64,000 bases of DNA. It comes from Cytophagales bacterium UBA2561 (GTDB taxonomy: Bacteria; Bacteroidota; Bacteroidia; Cytophagales; Thermoflexibacteraceae). The stretch covers positions 17,543-81,542 of the forward strand of contig DDLX01000042.1 in the NCBI GenBank assembly GCA_002340355.1, written 5' to 3'. Numbering within the stretch: the first letter of the stretch is position 1; each line of letters begins with the position of its first letter. The notes under the pieces were generated by a model, which was given only the letters and a program-made list of their open reading frames with translations, did no database searches and was not told the origin of the DNA. The position numbers and the translations under genes are program-made. Shown in pieces: positions 26,903 through 34,860 of the stretch.

Positions 26903-27670
26903 TTATTTTTTGATGTAGTTTCTAATTTTCAAATAAGTAAAGAAACACATATTCTTAATGCTTTGTAAGCTTAATAGAACTCCTCGTGTCAAATTAATAA
27001 GTGTTTTGGCAGCAGTCGTTCCTATGCCTGTGATCGATGTCAGAATATTCATTAACTGTTTAAGTTGATCATCATAGTCAATGATACGATTCATCTGCTT
27101 CTCAGCTTCTTTCAAGTCTTTATGTACCGTTTTCAAGGTATGTAAATAGCTTTTTTCCTTGAGTTGATAAATAGGTTTTTTATCATGTATCTTCGACTTG
27201 TTTAGTTCAGCCTTGATATGATTTTTGACTATAATTAATTGAATACGAATGGCTTGTAGTGCTTGCAATTTTTCAATGGATTCAGAAGTGGGAATATACA
27301 ATAAAGCATCCTCTTGGTACTGCCAAGCATATTCAGCAAGTTGATGTGCATCTACTTTATTTTTTTTACCTCTTTTTAATCCCATCGAATATCTAACTGT
27401 ATTTACATTTTCAACCCAAATTGAATAGTCTTTCAGAATCAATGTATGTAATAAAACATTAATATAGTATCTCGTATTTTTCAAACAAATCAGGGTAGTT
27501 CTAATCGAAAAATCAGCATATTTCTCAGACCAAGTATTTACACAAGAAAGAATCCTTGTGGACTGATTTTCAATAATTTGATGATCTAAAATCTCCGAAG
27601 CAGTCCGCAAAGTCAGGTAAAGTGTCGTTTTTTGGACATCAATCCCAATAAAGTAGATATAATTTGGCAT
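26903..27670 (-). pseudogene. Decayed IS110-family transposase
   Basis: This 255-aa ORF resembles IS110-type enzymes (N-terminal RuvC-like DEDD domain, C-terminal transposase_20): YFIGIDVQKTT (Asp11), GLKRGKKNKVDAHQLAEYA (Asp107) and the helix-hairpin-helix LTSITGIGTTAAKTLINL. The usual E-x-T-G is K-N-T-R (Lys64, Arg67), and the Asp three residues before Asp107 is Asn104, so two of the four catalytic acids are lost. The protein also ends about 60 residues or more early, in the sequence FTYLKIRNYIKK that no longer matches the family, indicating a frameshift. It is therefore inactive. It lies just downstream of the aerolysin-like gene in the same orientation. Confidence 0.8.
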
Positions 27671-27961
27671 AAGTGTGATACTAAAATTATATTATTTAAT
27701 GTTTTGATATTAACTAAAAACATAAAATTCAAAAAAATAGTAGGATTGATTCATATGATTATGCCTCTAATCTAAAACAATAACCACATTTCCTCTCCCT
27801 ACTATCTTTTTCATCCTAAAGATCTGAGCGTAAAGAGCTTGTAATAAATTCTGTAAGTAAATTAATCTAAAAAGACCAGAGTATTGAAACCAGAAAGTTG
27901 AAAAAAAAGATATAAATAAATTTGGCTCCCATTTATCTAGGGTACCATGATTTTCTAATAT

Positions 27962-28741
27962 TTAAATAGGATGAGTTTGTATAAAGGATTCCATTCCGAA
28001 AGATCCTTGATATATACCTGTCAAACTCACCAATAACTCGTTTGATTTACTTTCGTCATGGACTTCTCCATCAAATCCCCCATTCTTGAGGTTTACTAAA
28101 ATATCTTTAGTAGTTAAGTTCACTGAGTCTTTTTTTCCAGTAACCTTTATTATCATTTTATAGGGAATTTCTAAATCCTCCACCCAATTGATATACCATA
28201 CCGCTTCAATCTTCGAGTTTGCTGGAATATTCAAAACGGTATCTATTTCATAAGCTTGTGATTGTCTGCTTGTCCATATCTGACCTGACTCAAGTATCAA
28301 TTCTTGACCAGTCTCACTATTTTTATTTACTTGACTACTAGTTAAAAATGGAATCTTTAGTTCAGCTTCAACACCAATAGTTATTTTATGACCATACATT
28401 AATGTTTGCTGCATAAAGAAAGTAAATGAACTATTTTTGGTCTCAGATGACTTTACGATTTGAGAAATTGTAGTATCAGTTGGATTCATATAAGTAAGTC
28501 TCCAAATCTCATTCCGTGAAATAGCTTTAGGAGGGCATGACTCTATCAGTGATTTTTCATACTCAATATCCACAAGCTCAATACTCCAATCAATCAAATC
28601 ATCATTAGGTCTTAATACAAACTCATACGGTTTTCGTCTATAACCTAAACTGTGACTTGAACTCATGCTAACCTTTTTGCTCTTATGCCAAGTAGAACAA
28701 ATATTGCTACTTGACGAGCTTGTTTCGAAGCTGTTGTTCAT
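27962..28741 (-). CDS. Aerolysin-like (ETX/MTX2-type) beta-pore-forming protein
   Basis: The central and C-terminal part of this 259-aa protein reads as the aerolysin pore module. A strand YMNPTDTTISQIVKSSETK (about 84-103) is followed by Ser/Thr-rich FTFFMQQTLMYGH, then ITIGVEAELKIPFLTSS (121-137), the alternating QELILESGQIWTSRQSQAY stretch (about 146-164), and VLNIPANSKIEAVWYINWV with EIPYKMIIKV (169-200). These fit the insertion-loop and long-strand pattern of epsilon toxin, MTX2 and aerolysin-like proteins. The N-terminal 50 residues are Ser-rich and have no recognised binding domain. There is no signal peptide, so release by lysis or a dedicated export route is implied. Its upstream region (28771-28907) is one of three copies of a conserved promoter-leader. 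Confidence 0.6.
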   Translation of the reverse strand: MNNSFETSSSSSNICSTWHKSKKVSMSSSHSLGYRRKPYEFVLRPNDDLIDWSIELVDIEYEKSLIESCPPKAISRNEIWRLTYMNPTDTTISQIVKSSETKNSSFTFFMQQTLMYGHKITIGVEAELKIPFLTSSQVNKNSETGQELILESGQIWTSRQSQAYEIDTVLNIPANSKIEAVWYINWVEDLEIPYKMIIKVTGKKDSVNLTTKDILVNLKNGGFDGEVHDESKSNELLVSLTGIYQGSFGMESFIQTHPI

Positions 28742-28770
28742 AATTAGACGTATTTACTTTGGCATTTTCC

Positions 28771-28907
28771 TATTCTTTCCGAGGCTTCTCACAAAATCGC
28801 CTCTAGATTGAATATTCTTCGCACCATTCATTTTACAGGTGTAAAAGTAGAGTGAATAAAAAGAATAGAAAAACCATAAAAAGAGAGCTATCTGATTTCC
28901 AAAGGAG
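28771..28907 (-). promoter_or_regulatory. Shared promoter-leader, copy 1 (aerolysin-like gene)
   Basis: It is homologous to 33881-34026 and 36475-36619. In coding orientation it contains CCTTTGGAAA, AGATAGC, a T-rich block, the -7-like box TACTTTTA (28842-28849), CTGTAAAATGAAT and the hairpin GAGGC...GCCTC (28781-28803). The box is 101 nt and the hairpin 40 nt from the start codon. Confidence 0.7.
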
Positions 28908-29756
28908 AGAAATATGCACTTTCTGAAACTCAAACTCGATGATTCAGGTAGGTTCAGATAAGTTTTGATGGAAGATAATTATCAGGAGTCCAAAAGAAAT
29001 TTTTATAAAAAAAGAAAAATACGCTGAACATAGACGAGAATATAGAAGATTATTATTTTAATAACTTTATATAAAGTTTCAATTTCTAGAGTAGAAAGAA
29101 TTCCTCGAACTTGCCGAACGACCATTATAAAATTATGAAGCAGTGAATTCGTCGTACATTGAAAAGGATTTCATATTATCGGTTAGATCATTTCTCAATT
29201 GTTGACGCTCTTCATTTGAAGGTTTATCGGTGTTTAAATAAACTCAGAAGTATATTTGCGATAAGTTACCTATCAAAATAAATTTCATTTCTGGATATTT
29301 GTAAGTTATCTCAAGTTGGATTTCAAGATTTAAATAAAGCAGGTATTTTTTAAATTTTGTGAGTCATGATATTGTTATACTCTAATTTCAGAAATAAAAT
29401 TAACTATATTTAGATTAGTAATACCCAAAAATCATCCCAAGATGTTAAATCAATATCAAATCTGAAGATTTGTGATGTATCTATTGAGTTTCACAAACTA
29501 AGAATCAGACGAATGGAGAAAATAAGGCACTGGCTTGGCAAATATAGAATGTAGGTTTACAGACCTATATGTTTGGGCTTTACACTATTTTAAAAGTAAT
29601 TTTTAGTAAGTTAGCAATTTAATATATAGAAGTTATAAGTTATTTTTGATACCTATAAAGAGCATTTAATCAGCTTAGAAAGCTGTTTATTAACCCATCA
29701 AGAACAACATATAACTTCCCATAAATCACCTCAAAAACGTAACCTAAAAAAGAACA
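28908..29756. other. Long AT-rich gap with degraded REP-like sequence
   Basis: About 850 bp without a convincing gene, between the aerolysin-like promoter and the reductase gene. Around 29459-29515 a degenerate copy of the REP-like cluster at 35820-35985 is visible (AAATCTGAAGATTTG and CTAAGAATCAGACGAA). Elsewhere there are only short frames. Confidence 0.4.
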
Positions 29757-30758
29757 ATGAAAGAATTAAGCCGAAAGTACAAAGCTTTCAGAGTAGAAGA
29801 AATTGAAGGTAAATTCACATCTTCGATCAAAGAAGTAGAAATTAACTCCATTGAGTCAGGTGAAATCTTAGTAAAAGTATGCTACAGTTCATTAAATTAC
29901 AAAGATGCACTGTCTGCCTCTGGAAATAAAGGAGTTACAAGAAATTACCCACACACACCAGGTATAGATGCAGTAGGTGTTATTGAGCATTCAGAAAGCC
30001 AAGATTTTACAGTTGGTGAAGAAGTAATTGTGACCAGTTATGATTTGGGAATGAATACAGATGGTGGTTTTGGAGAATACATCAAAGTACCTTCAAACTG
30101 GGCAGTAAAATTACCCCAAAAAATGACGATGCAAGAAGCTATGTTGATTGGTACCGCAGGATTAACGGCGGGAATGTCTGTATTGAGACTTGTAGAATTA
30201 ATTACACCTGATGATGGGAAAATAGTGGTTTCAGGAGCTACAGGTGGTGTAGGTTCTGTCGCAGTAGCTATTCTAAGTAAGCTGGGTTACTCGGTAGTAG
30301 CTATAACTGGAAAAGAATCGGAAACTGAATATCTGAAAGGGCTTGGAGCTAGCGAAATTTTATTGCGTAGCGAAATCGAAAACTTTAAAAATAGACCACT
30401 CTTAAAACCCTTATTTGCAGGCGGAATAGATACAGTGGGAGGTGTGATTCTTCAAAATATTATCAAATCAACCTCAGCTTTAGGCGTTGTGACTTGTTGT
30501 GGAAATGTAGCTTCTCCAAAATTAGAACTGACCGTTTTCCCATTTATTCTAAAAGGGGTGTCTTTAATTGGTATCGACTCACAAAACTACCCCATGAAAT
30601 ACAGAAAAAAGGTTTGGGAATTGTTAGCCGAAGAGTGGAAAGTAAGTCAAGATACCTTAGCCTACAGCGAAGTAACACTTGAGGGACTCGAAGAAAAAAT
30701 TGCTTTAATCTTAGATGGAAAGATAAAAGGGCGGACTATTGTAAATTTGAAAGCATAA
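29757..30758 (+). CDS. YhdH/YhfP-family NADPH-dependent quinone oxidoreductase (acrylyl-CoA reductase type)
   Basis: This 333-aa medium-chain dehydrogenase without zinc ligands has the YhdH/AcuI length and pattern: SSLNYKDALSASG (about 43-55), TPGIDAVGVIE (63-73), GTAGLTAGMSV and the NADPH-binding motif GATGGVGSVA (about 159-168), then GGIDTVGGVIL. AcuI/YhdH reduces acryloyl-CoA to propionyl-CoA, while other members act on quinones or enones, so the substrate here is inferred only. The protein is cytoplasmic. It is a single gene amid accessory DNA, and a hairpin terminator candidate follows at 30815-30844. Confidence 0.88.
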   Translation: MKELSRKYKAFRVEEIEGKFTSSIKEVEINSIESGEILVKVCYSSLNYKDALSASGNKGVTRNYPHTPGIDAVGVIEHSESQDFTVGEEVIVTSYDLGMNTDGGFGEYIKVPSNWAVKLPQKMTMQEAMLIGTAGLTAGMSVLRLVELITPDDGKIVVSGATGGVGSVAVAILSKLGYSVVAITGKESETEYLKGLGASEILLRSEIENFKNRPLLKPLFAGGIDTVGGVILQNIIKSTSALGVVTCCGNVASPKLELTVFPFILKGVSLIGIDSQNYPMKYRKKVWELLAEEWKVSQDTLAYSEVTLEGLEEKIALILDGKIKGRTIVNLKA

Positions 30759-30814
30759 AAATACATCCCGAAAAAAATTGAACTGACCGTCTAATTGATT
30801 TTGAAGAACAAAAT

Positions 30815-30844
30815 CAGACACAAAACACTAAAATTTTGTGTCTG
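30815..30844 (+). terminator. Hairpin after the YhdH-type gene
   Basis: The perfect 11-bp stem CAGACACAAAA has its complement after an 8-nt loop, 57 nt after the stop codon. Only a short T-containing tail (GTTGTATTC) follows, so it is a moderate intrinsic terminator. Confidence 0.5.
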
Positions 30845-31223
30845 GTTGTATTCAAAAAATAGAGGGTAGAGAGTCTGCAAACTACGCCAATAGTTCTATG
30901 TACAGGCTCTCTTCTTTTGTTGATTTAAAGAACTTGATGTGGATATACGAGCAAATAACATACTATGCAAGTATTTTAAATAAAATAATAAAAATATATA
31001 TAAAAGAAATATTAAATCATTGATAATCAATATAAAAAAATATTAAGTTTACATGTATCTCTTAAAACTATTTGCTAACTTTTTGAAAATTTTCTCTTAG
31101 ATATTAGTTTGCTTTAACAGTATCATTCATTAAACTTAACATGAGTTTCATTTTTGTATCCTAGATAAGTATATTTTTCAAAATGTTAGAACTACTGAAA
31201 TAATATTTAAAACCAGTCGCCTC
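30845..31223. other. AT-rich intergenic region, nothing recognised
   Basis: About 380 bp between the reductase and the small membrane protein. No gene, repeat or promoter stands out. Confidence 0.4.
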
Positions 31224-31781
31224 ATGAAAAATTTTGTTTCAAAATATATGATATATGAAGATAGTTCAATGACTATTTTTATTTTGTCATCTCCTCTGAT
31301 TTTGACATTCTTATCCTTTGCTTTACCCTTTCCACTAATTTTATTTCCCTGTCCACAAGTACTTTTGATACTATTTTGGATGAATGTTTTAGTTGATGAA
31401 TTAACGCAAAAAATTGATTTTGAGACAGGATTAAATATCACAAAACTCAAAAGATCTTTAAAAGTGGCGATGTGGATAATGATTATTTTATCTATTCAAA
31501 TTTATGCTTACCCGCTTATGTACAAAAGTAACCCTTCGTATTGGGTAATAATTTTGATTCAAATTATCACAGTCATAGAGTTTATATTGATGATATTCGC
31601 TTACTACATGATTAGTCATACTTCTCGTTTTATTGGCAAACTGATGTTTGTAGTTGAAATACAAAAACCTTTTCATAAACAAGAATATCGTTCAAAAAAT
31701 TATAAATTAATGGGGCGTTTTTTTCCTTTCAATTATGGTAAAACACACCAAAAAATTCAGGAGTTATTAGCTTCTCCATAA
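31224..31781 (+). CDS. Small multi-pass membrane protein, function unknown
   Basis: This 185-aa protein has about four hydrophobic helices (TIFILSSPLILTFLSFALPF, VLLILFWMNVLV, VAMWIMIILSIQIYAYPL, WVIILIQIITVIEFILMIFA) and a basic C-terminal tail (RSKNYKLMGRFFPFNYGK). No family was recognised. It stands between intergenic DNA and a long direct repeat (31818-31973) that begins 36 bp after its stop. Coding status rests on the length and the regular membrane pattern. Confidence 0.5.
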   Translation: MKNFVSKYMIYEDSSMTIFILSSPLILTFLSFALPFPLILFPCPQVLLILFWMNVLVDELTQKIDFETGLNITKLKRSLKVAMWIMIILSIQIYAYPLMYKSNPSYWVIILIQIITVIEFILMIFAYYMISHTSRFIGKLMFVVEIQKPFHKQEYRSKNYKLMGRFFPFNYGKTHQKIQELLASP

Positions 31782-31817
31782 TCTGGCACAAGGCTACGCT
31801 TCAAAGCGGTCTTATGC

Positions 31818-31973
31818 CGATAATTTCTAAAGTTTCTGACTTTACCCAAGAATGGCAAATTAGATTATTTTTTATTTTTGAACTTGCAAAATAGTGATAT
31901 TCAGCTTTGACAACCAACTGTCAAGCCACAGGCTTGGGAAAAAAGTAGGTACAAAACAAAGCCTTGCACCAGT
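31818..31973. repeat. Long direct repeat, copy R1
   Basis: It shares a core of over 100 bp (CGATAATTTCTAAAGT to GATATTCAGCTTTGACAACC) with R2 (32565-32732) and R3 (33516-33722). It ends, like R3, with AAAGCCTTG.ACCAGT. It lies directly behind the toxin gene's 3' end. Confidence 0.75.
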
Positions 31974-31979
31974 AAGAGA

Positions 31980-32300
31980 TTAAGGAAATTTTCGATAAAT
32001 ATCCTTTCGGTGTAAAAAGCGTTTGAGAGAGAAAAAGCGATTATCTTCTGTTTCATTTTCGGTTTCTTCCTCTTCTTCGATTAATGCTCCGATTCGATAA
32101 CTTTGTCCGACTTTAATCCGATAAGCATTTTCTGAACCTTCCATTTTTAGCATTTCTTTAATATCGGGAACTTCTTCAGATTCAGTATTTTGAACAGCCT
32201 CTTGAATTTCGTCCAATTTTGCTTTCAAACGTTTGTTTAGGTTTTTGTCTTTCACCTTTTTGATGTCTTTTATAAAACTTCGGCAAATGTCCAATTTCAT
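31980..32300 (-). CDS. RelE/ParE-superfamily toxin
   Basis: This 106-aa protein follows the RelE/YafQ pattern: the N-terminal helix pair SFIKDIKKVKDKNLNKRLKA, the middle YRIKVGQSYRIGALIE strand pair, and the C-terminal FLHRKDIYRKFP, where the HRKDIYR box is the family's catalytic and C-terminal signature. An acidic insert (EEEEETENETEDNRF) in the last beta hairpin is unusual and makes the protein slightly longer than typical (about 85-95 aa). Such toxins are usually ribosome-dependent mRNA endonucleases. The antitoxin gene starts upstream and ends 2 nt before this ATG, so the two are translationally coupled. Confidence 0.75.
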   Translation of the reverse strand: MKLDICRSFIKDIKKVKDKNLNKRLKAKLDEIQEAVQNTESEEVPDIKEMLKMEGSENAYRIKVGQSYRIGALIEEEEETENETEDNRFFSLKRFLHRKDIYRKFP

Positions 32301-32302
32301 AA

Positions 32303-32518
32303 TTATTCTTGATCTAAAATGGCGTAAACTTCTTCTATATCAACAGATTCATTGTCTTCTCCTTCAACTTCTGCCATTGCGTTTTTCATGCCTTCGTTTT
32401 CAAAAACATCAATGATGATTTCTTTGACGGCTTCATAAAATACTTCCCGATTTTCAGCCATTAACTCCAATAAAACTGATTTGATGACGCTTTTTAAATT
32501 ATCTTCTGAGATTTCCAT
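32303..32518 (-). CDS. Antitoxin partner of the RelE/ParE-type toxin
   Basis: This 71-aa acidic, helical protein (MEISEDNLKSVIKSVLLELM, then ENREVFYEAVKEIIIDVFEN) ends in an unstructured acidic tail (EVEGEDNESVDIEEVYAILDQ) that is well suited to wrap a basic toxin. No standard DNA-binding fold was recognised. It stands upstream of the toxin with a 2-nt gap, the usual antitoxin-first order. The assignment rests on position, size and charge rather than family recognition. Confidence 0.65.
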   Translation of the reverse strand: MEISEDNLKSVIKSVLLELMAENREVFYEAVKEIIIDVFENEGMKNAMAEVEGEDNESVDIEEVYAILDQE

Positions 32519-32564
32519 GCGTTTCGATTTTTTGAAATTTAGAATACAAATTTAATCCTTTCCT

Positions 32565-32732
32565 CCTTGATTATCAAATCAATATTATCGAAAAACAAAC
32601 ACTGACGCAAGGTTTTTATCTTGTGTCGATAATTTCTAAAGTCTCTGACTTTACCCAAGAATGACCAATGAGATTATTTTTTATTTTTGAACTTGCAAAA
32701 TAGTGATATTCAGCTTTGACAACCAATTGTTA
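32565..32732. repeat. Long direct repeat, copy R2
   Basis: It starts CTCCTTGATTATCAAA, then AAAAACAAACACTGACGCAAGG, and carries the same core as R1 and R3 (TAAAGTCTCTGACTTTACCC and onward). Its right side runs into the left REP arm of the REP-associated transposase. Confidence 0.75.
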
Positions 32733-32735
32733 CTT

Positions 32736-32801
32736 ACTGGTGCAAGTCTGAACGCAGTGGAGACTTGTACCTCACATGAAAGCAAGTTTGTAACTTGCGA
32801 A
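32736..32801. repeat. Left inverted REP arm of the RAYT unit (66 bp)
   Basis: It is an inverted copy of 33422-33487 with only a few mismatches. It contains two hairpins: GTGCAAGTCT paired with AGACTTGTAC, and GCAAGTT-TGT-AACTTGC. Confidence 0.85.
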
Positions 32802-32870
32802 GTGAGTGAAGAAGTTTAACATTGGTAATCAGGCTATCATTTTTTACTATTTTTGAACAAAAGTAAAGGA

Positions 32871-33417
32871 ATGAGTAGAAAATATAAATTTTACAATTCA
32901 GAGGGGATTTATTTTGTATCTTTTGCCACGGTAAATTGGATTGATGTTTTTACAAGGCGTTGTTATAAAGATATTTTGGTCGATAGCTTGAGATATTGCC
33001 AAGCTCATAAGGGCTTAGAATTATATGCTTGGATGATAATGACCAATCATGTGCATCTCATTATGGGTTCAACCAAACAAGATTTGGCAGGTCTTGTACG
33101 AGATTTGAAAAAACATACTTCTAAACAAATCATTAAAAATATGGCTGAAAACCCACAAGAAAGCAGAAAAGAATGGATGCTGTGGATGTTTGAAAGAGCA
33201 GGCAAACGCAATAAGTAATAATCAAAACTATCAATTTTGGCAACAACATAATCACCCCATCGAACTGACAAATCCTACGATAGTAGCACAAAAATTAGCT
33301 TATCTACATCAAAATCCTGTGGAAGCTGGACTTGTTACCGAGCCAGAAGATTATTGGTATAGTAGTGCCAAAGACTATGCGGAACAAAAAGGTTTTTTAG
33401 AATTGATTTTCATCTAA
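32871..33417 (+). pseudogene. REP-associated tyrosine transposase (RAYT), frameshifted
   Basis: Two overlapping frames together give one IS200-like (Y1, HUH) REP-associated transposase of about 180 aa. The first (32871-33218; ATG at 32871, MSRKYKFYNSEGIYFVSFAT) includes the HUH motif MTNHVHLIM and ends WMFERAGKRNK-stop. The second continues from about 33205 as ISNNQNYQFWQQHNHPIELT and AYLHQNPVEAGLVTEPEDYW. Removing one A in CGCAATAAG restores ...RAGKRISNNQNYQFW, the family's normal sequence. So a single-base insertion breaks the gene unless frameshifting or a sequencing error is involved. It is framed by 66-bp inverted REP arms. Confidence 0.85.
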
Positions 33418-33421
33418 TATA

Positions 33422-33487
33422 TTCGCAAGTTGCAAACTTGCTTTCATTTTAGGTACAAGTCTCCACTGCGTTCAGACTTGCACCAGT
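33422..33487. repeat. Right inverted REP arm of the RAYT unit (66 bp)
   Basis: It is the reverse complement of 32736-32801 apart from a few bases in the central spacer. It starts 4 bp after the RAYT stop codon. It may also serve as the transcription terminator. Confidence 0.85.
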
Positions 33488-33515
33488 AGGGGATTAGCAC
33501 AAAAATACGATTTTA

Positions 33516-33722
33516 CTCCTTGATTATCAAAAAACAAACACTGGCGCAAGGCTTTTGTCTTGTGTCAATCATTTCTAAAGTCTCTGACTTTACCCAAGAA
33601 TGACCAATGAGATTGTTTTTTAATTTTTGAACTTACAAAATATTGATATTCTGCTTTGAGAACCAACTGGCAAGCCAGAGACTTGGGAAAAAGGGAGGTA
33701 CAAGACAAAGCCTTGTACCAGT
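33516..33722. repeat. Long direct repeat, copy R3
   Basis: It shares the core of R1 and R2 and carries both extensions: the left block CTCCTTGATTATCAAA found in R2, and the right block CAAAGCCTTGTACCAGT found in R1. It therefore looks like the most complete copy, about 207 bp. Confidence 0.75.
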
Positions 33723-33880
33723 TTTTAAGTTGCTTAGACCAGATGGGGTGAGATAAAAATCCTGCTTAACGAAGAGTACTTGAAAAAAATGGATTTCGTT
33801 GGGTCAAGACTTTACACCAAACCCCTAGTTATCCCGAAAAATTCAAGCAAGGCAGTAGAGTGGCAACTGACTCACTGACT

Positions 33881-34026
33881 GCTTTGAACCTGTGATAATC
33901 GCCTTTTTTTGTCTTTTTTCTACCTAAAGTTGCCTCTACCTTTACCCCTGTAAAATGAAACAAAAACAAACAATTCATTTTATAGGCGGATTCCGAAAAG
34001 CCTCATTTTAAAGAGAGTAGGGAAGA
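33881..34026 (+). promoter_or_regulatory. Shared promoter-leader, copy 2 (PD-(D/E)XK-like gene)
   Basis: It reads GCTTTGAACCTGTGATAATC, then a T-rich tract, the -7-like box TACCTTTA (33937-33944), CTGTAAAATGAAAC, the hairpin AGGCGGATTCCGAAAAGCCT (33984-34003) and AGAGAGTAGGGAAG. The box is 100 nt and the hairpin 41 nt from the ATG at 34044. It is closely similar to the copy at 36475-36619. Confidence 0.75.
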
Positions 34027-34043
34027 TTTAAAATTTTAAAATT

Positions 34044-34760
34044 ATGCAAAGTAATGCGGATGAGCAAAAGATTACGAAACTTCTAGCATCAGAACCACTT
34101 AGTATGACCGTTGAGGTGGCAGGAATGGGGGGCGCAGGAGGAGATATTACAGCCACTAAGGGAGATAATCTCTGGATAATCGAAGTCAAGGGTAATAATA
34201 ATAAGTGGATGTCCACAAACAATCAGAAAGGTACTGGAAATGTTCCTGCGAAGCAACTATATAATAAGTTATCTCCTACTTTGTCGAAGACGGATTTAGG
34301 TTTTATATCATCATCGCCTAGCGATGCACAAAAATTTTTTCTCAATTTACTACTGGCAACAACTGGAATAGGAGATTATAATTTCCTTTATGTGAAATAT
34401 AATTCTTCGGATGAGAGCAGTAAAATAACTGGACATGGTCCGATTAACTCAACAATTATGAAAGCTGTATTTAATTCAAAAGAGCCTTCTTATGAGAAGT
34501 TAGAAGCTATGGAGAATAATGAAGTTTATAACTTCAGAAACTGGGTGATACAAAATGCAGAGGATTTTATAGATGTTGTAGGTGAGTTTACCGATAAACT
34601 GAAAAATATGTCTGCAACAGAACGAGGAAAGATTACTGCCCTTCAAAACGCTCCTCAATTAAATAAGGATGAAGAACTTGTACTTATTCCTGTATTGGAC
34701 TTCAATGATTACAAGAATCAAAATGCTAAGACACTGTCAAAGCAACTCTACATGGAGTAA
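34044..34760 (+). CDS. Putative PD-(D/E)XK-type nuclease-like protein
   Basis: In this 238-aa cytoplasmic protein the region GGAGGDITATKGDNLWIIEVKGNN fits a PD-(D/E)XK core split as Asp34 on one strand and Glu47-x-Lys49 on the next, with 12 residues between (segment described by position: residues 29-52). A Gly-rich turn before Asp34 and an Asn/Lys-rich loop after Lys49 are also visible. The rest (YNFLYVKYNSSDESS, NFRNWVIQNAEDFIDVVGE) matches no family I know. No signal peptide is present. It is expressed from the shared promoter-leader at 33881-34026. The downstream 273-aa gene starts 100 nt after its stop, with a small MITE between. A nuclease role in defence or competition is inference. 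Confidence 0.55.
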   Translation: MQSNADEQKITKLLASEPLSMTVEVAGMGGAGGDITATKGDNLWIIEVKGNNNKWMSTNNQKGTGNVPAKQLYNKLSPTLSKTDLGFISSSPSDAQKFFLNLLLATTGIGDYNFLYVKYNSSDESSKITGHGPINSTIMKAVFNSKEPSYEKLEAMENNEVYNFRNWVIQNAEDFIDVVGEFTDKLKNMSATERGKITALQNAPQLNKDEELVLIPVLDFNDYKNQNAKTLSKQLYME

Positions 34761-34791
34761 TACTAACCCGTAGTAAATTATTTTAACGATT

Positions 34792-34838
34792 CAATAGTCC
34801 ATAAGATAAATTATTTCAATAAAACTTACGAGCTATTG
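34792..34838. repeat. Minimal MITE family B copy (47 bp)
   Basis: CAATAGTCCATAAG at the left and ACTTACGAGCTATTG at the right are inverted, matching the ends of the 192-bp copy at 8995-9186 with almost no internal sequence. It sits between two co-oriented genes, so the mRNA would carry it as a hairpin. Confidence 0.6.
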
Positions 34839-34860
34839 AACATTTAACATATTCAATAAA

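Noticed and set aside
29133..29240. Reverse-strand frame of about 35 codons ending SMYDEFTAS-stop
   Set aside because: It reads like coding sequence but has a stop just upstream and no recognisable family. Too short to call a gene remnant.
30838..31023. 61-codon forward frame after the reductase gene
   Set aside because: It starts inside the hairpin terminator, and its sequence is low-complexity Ile/Lys/Tyr without family resemblance.
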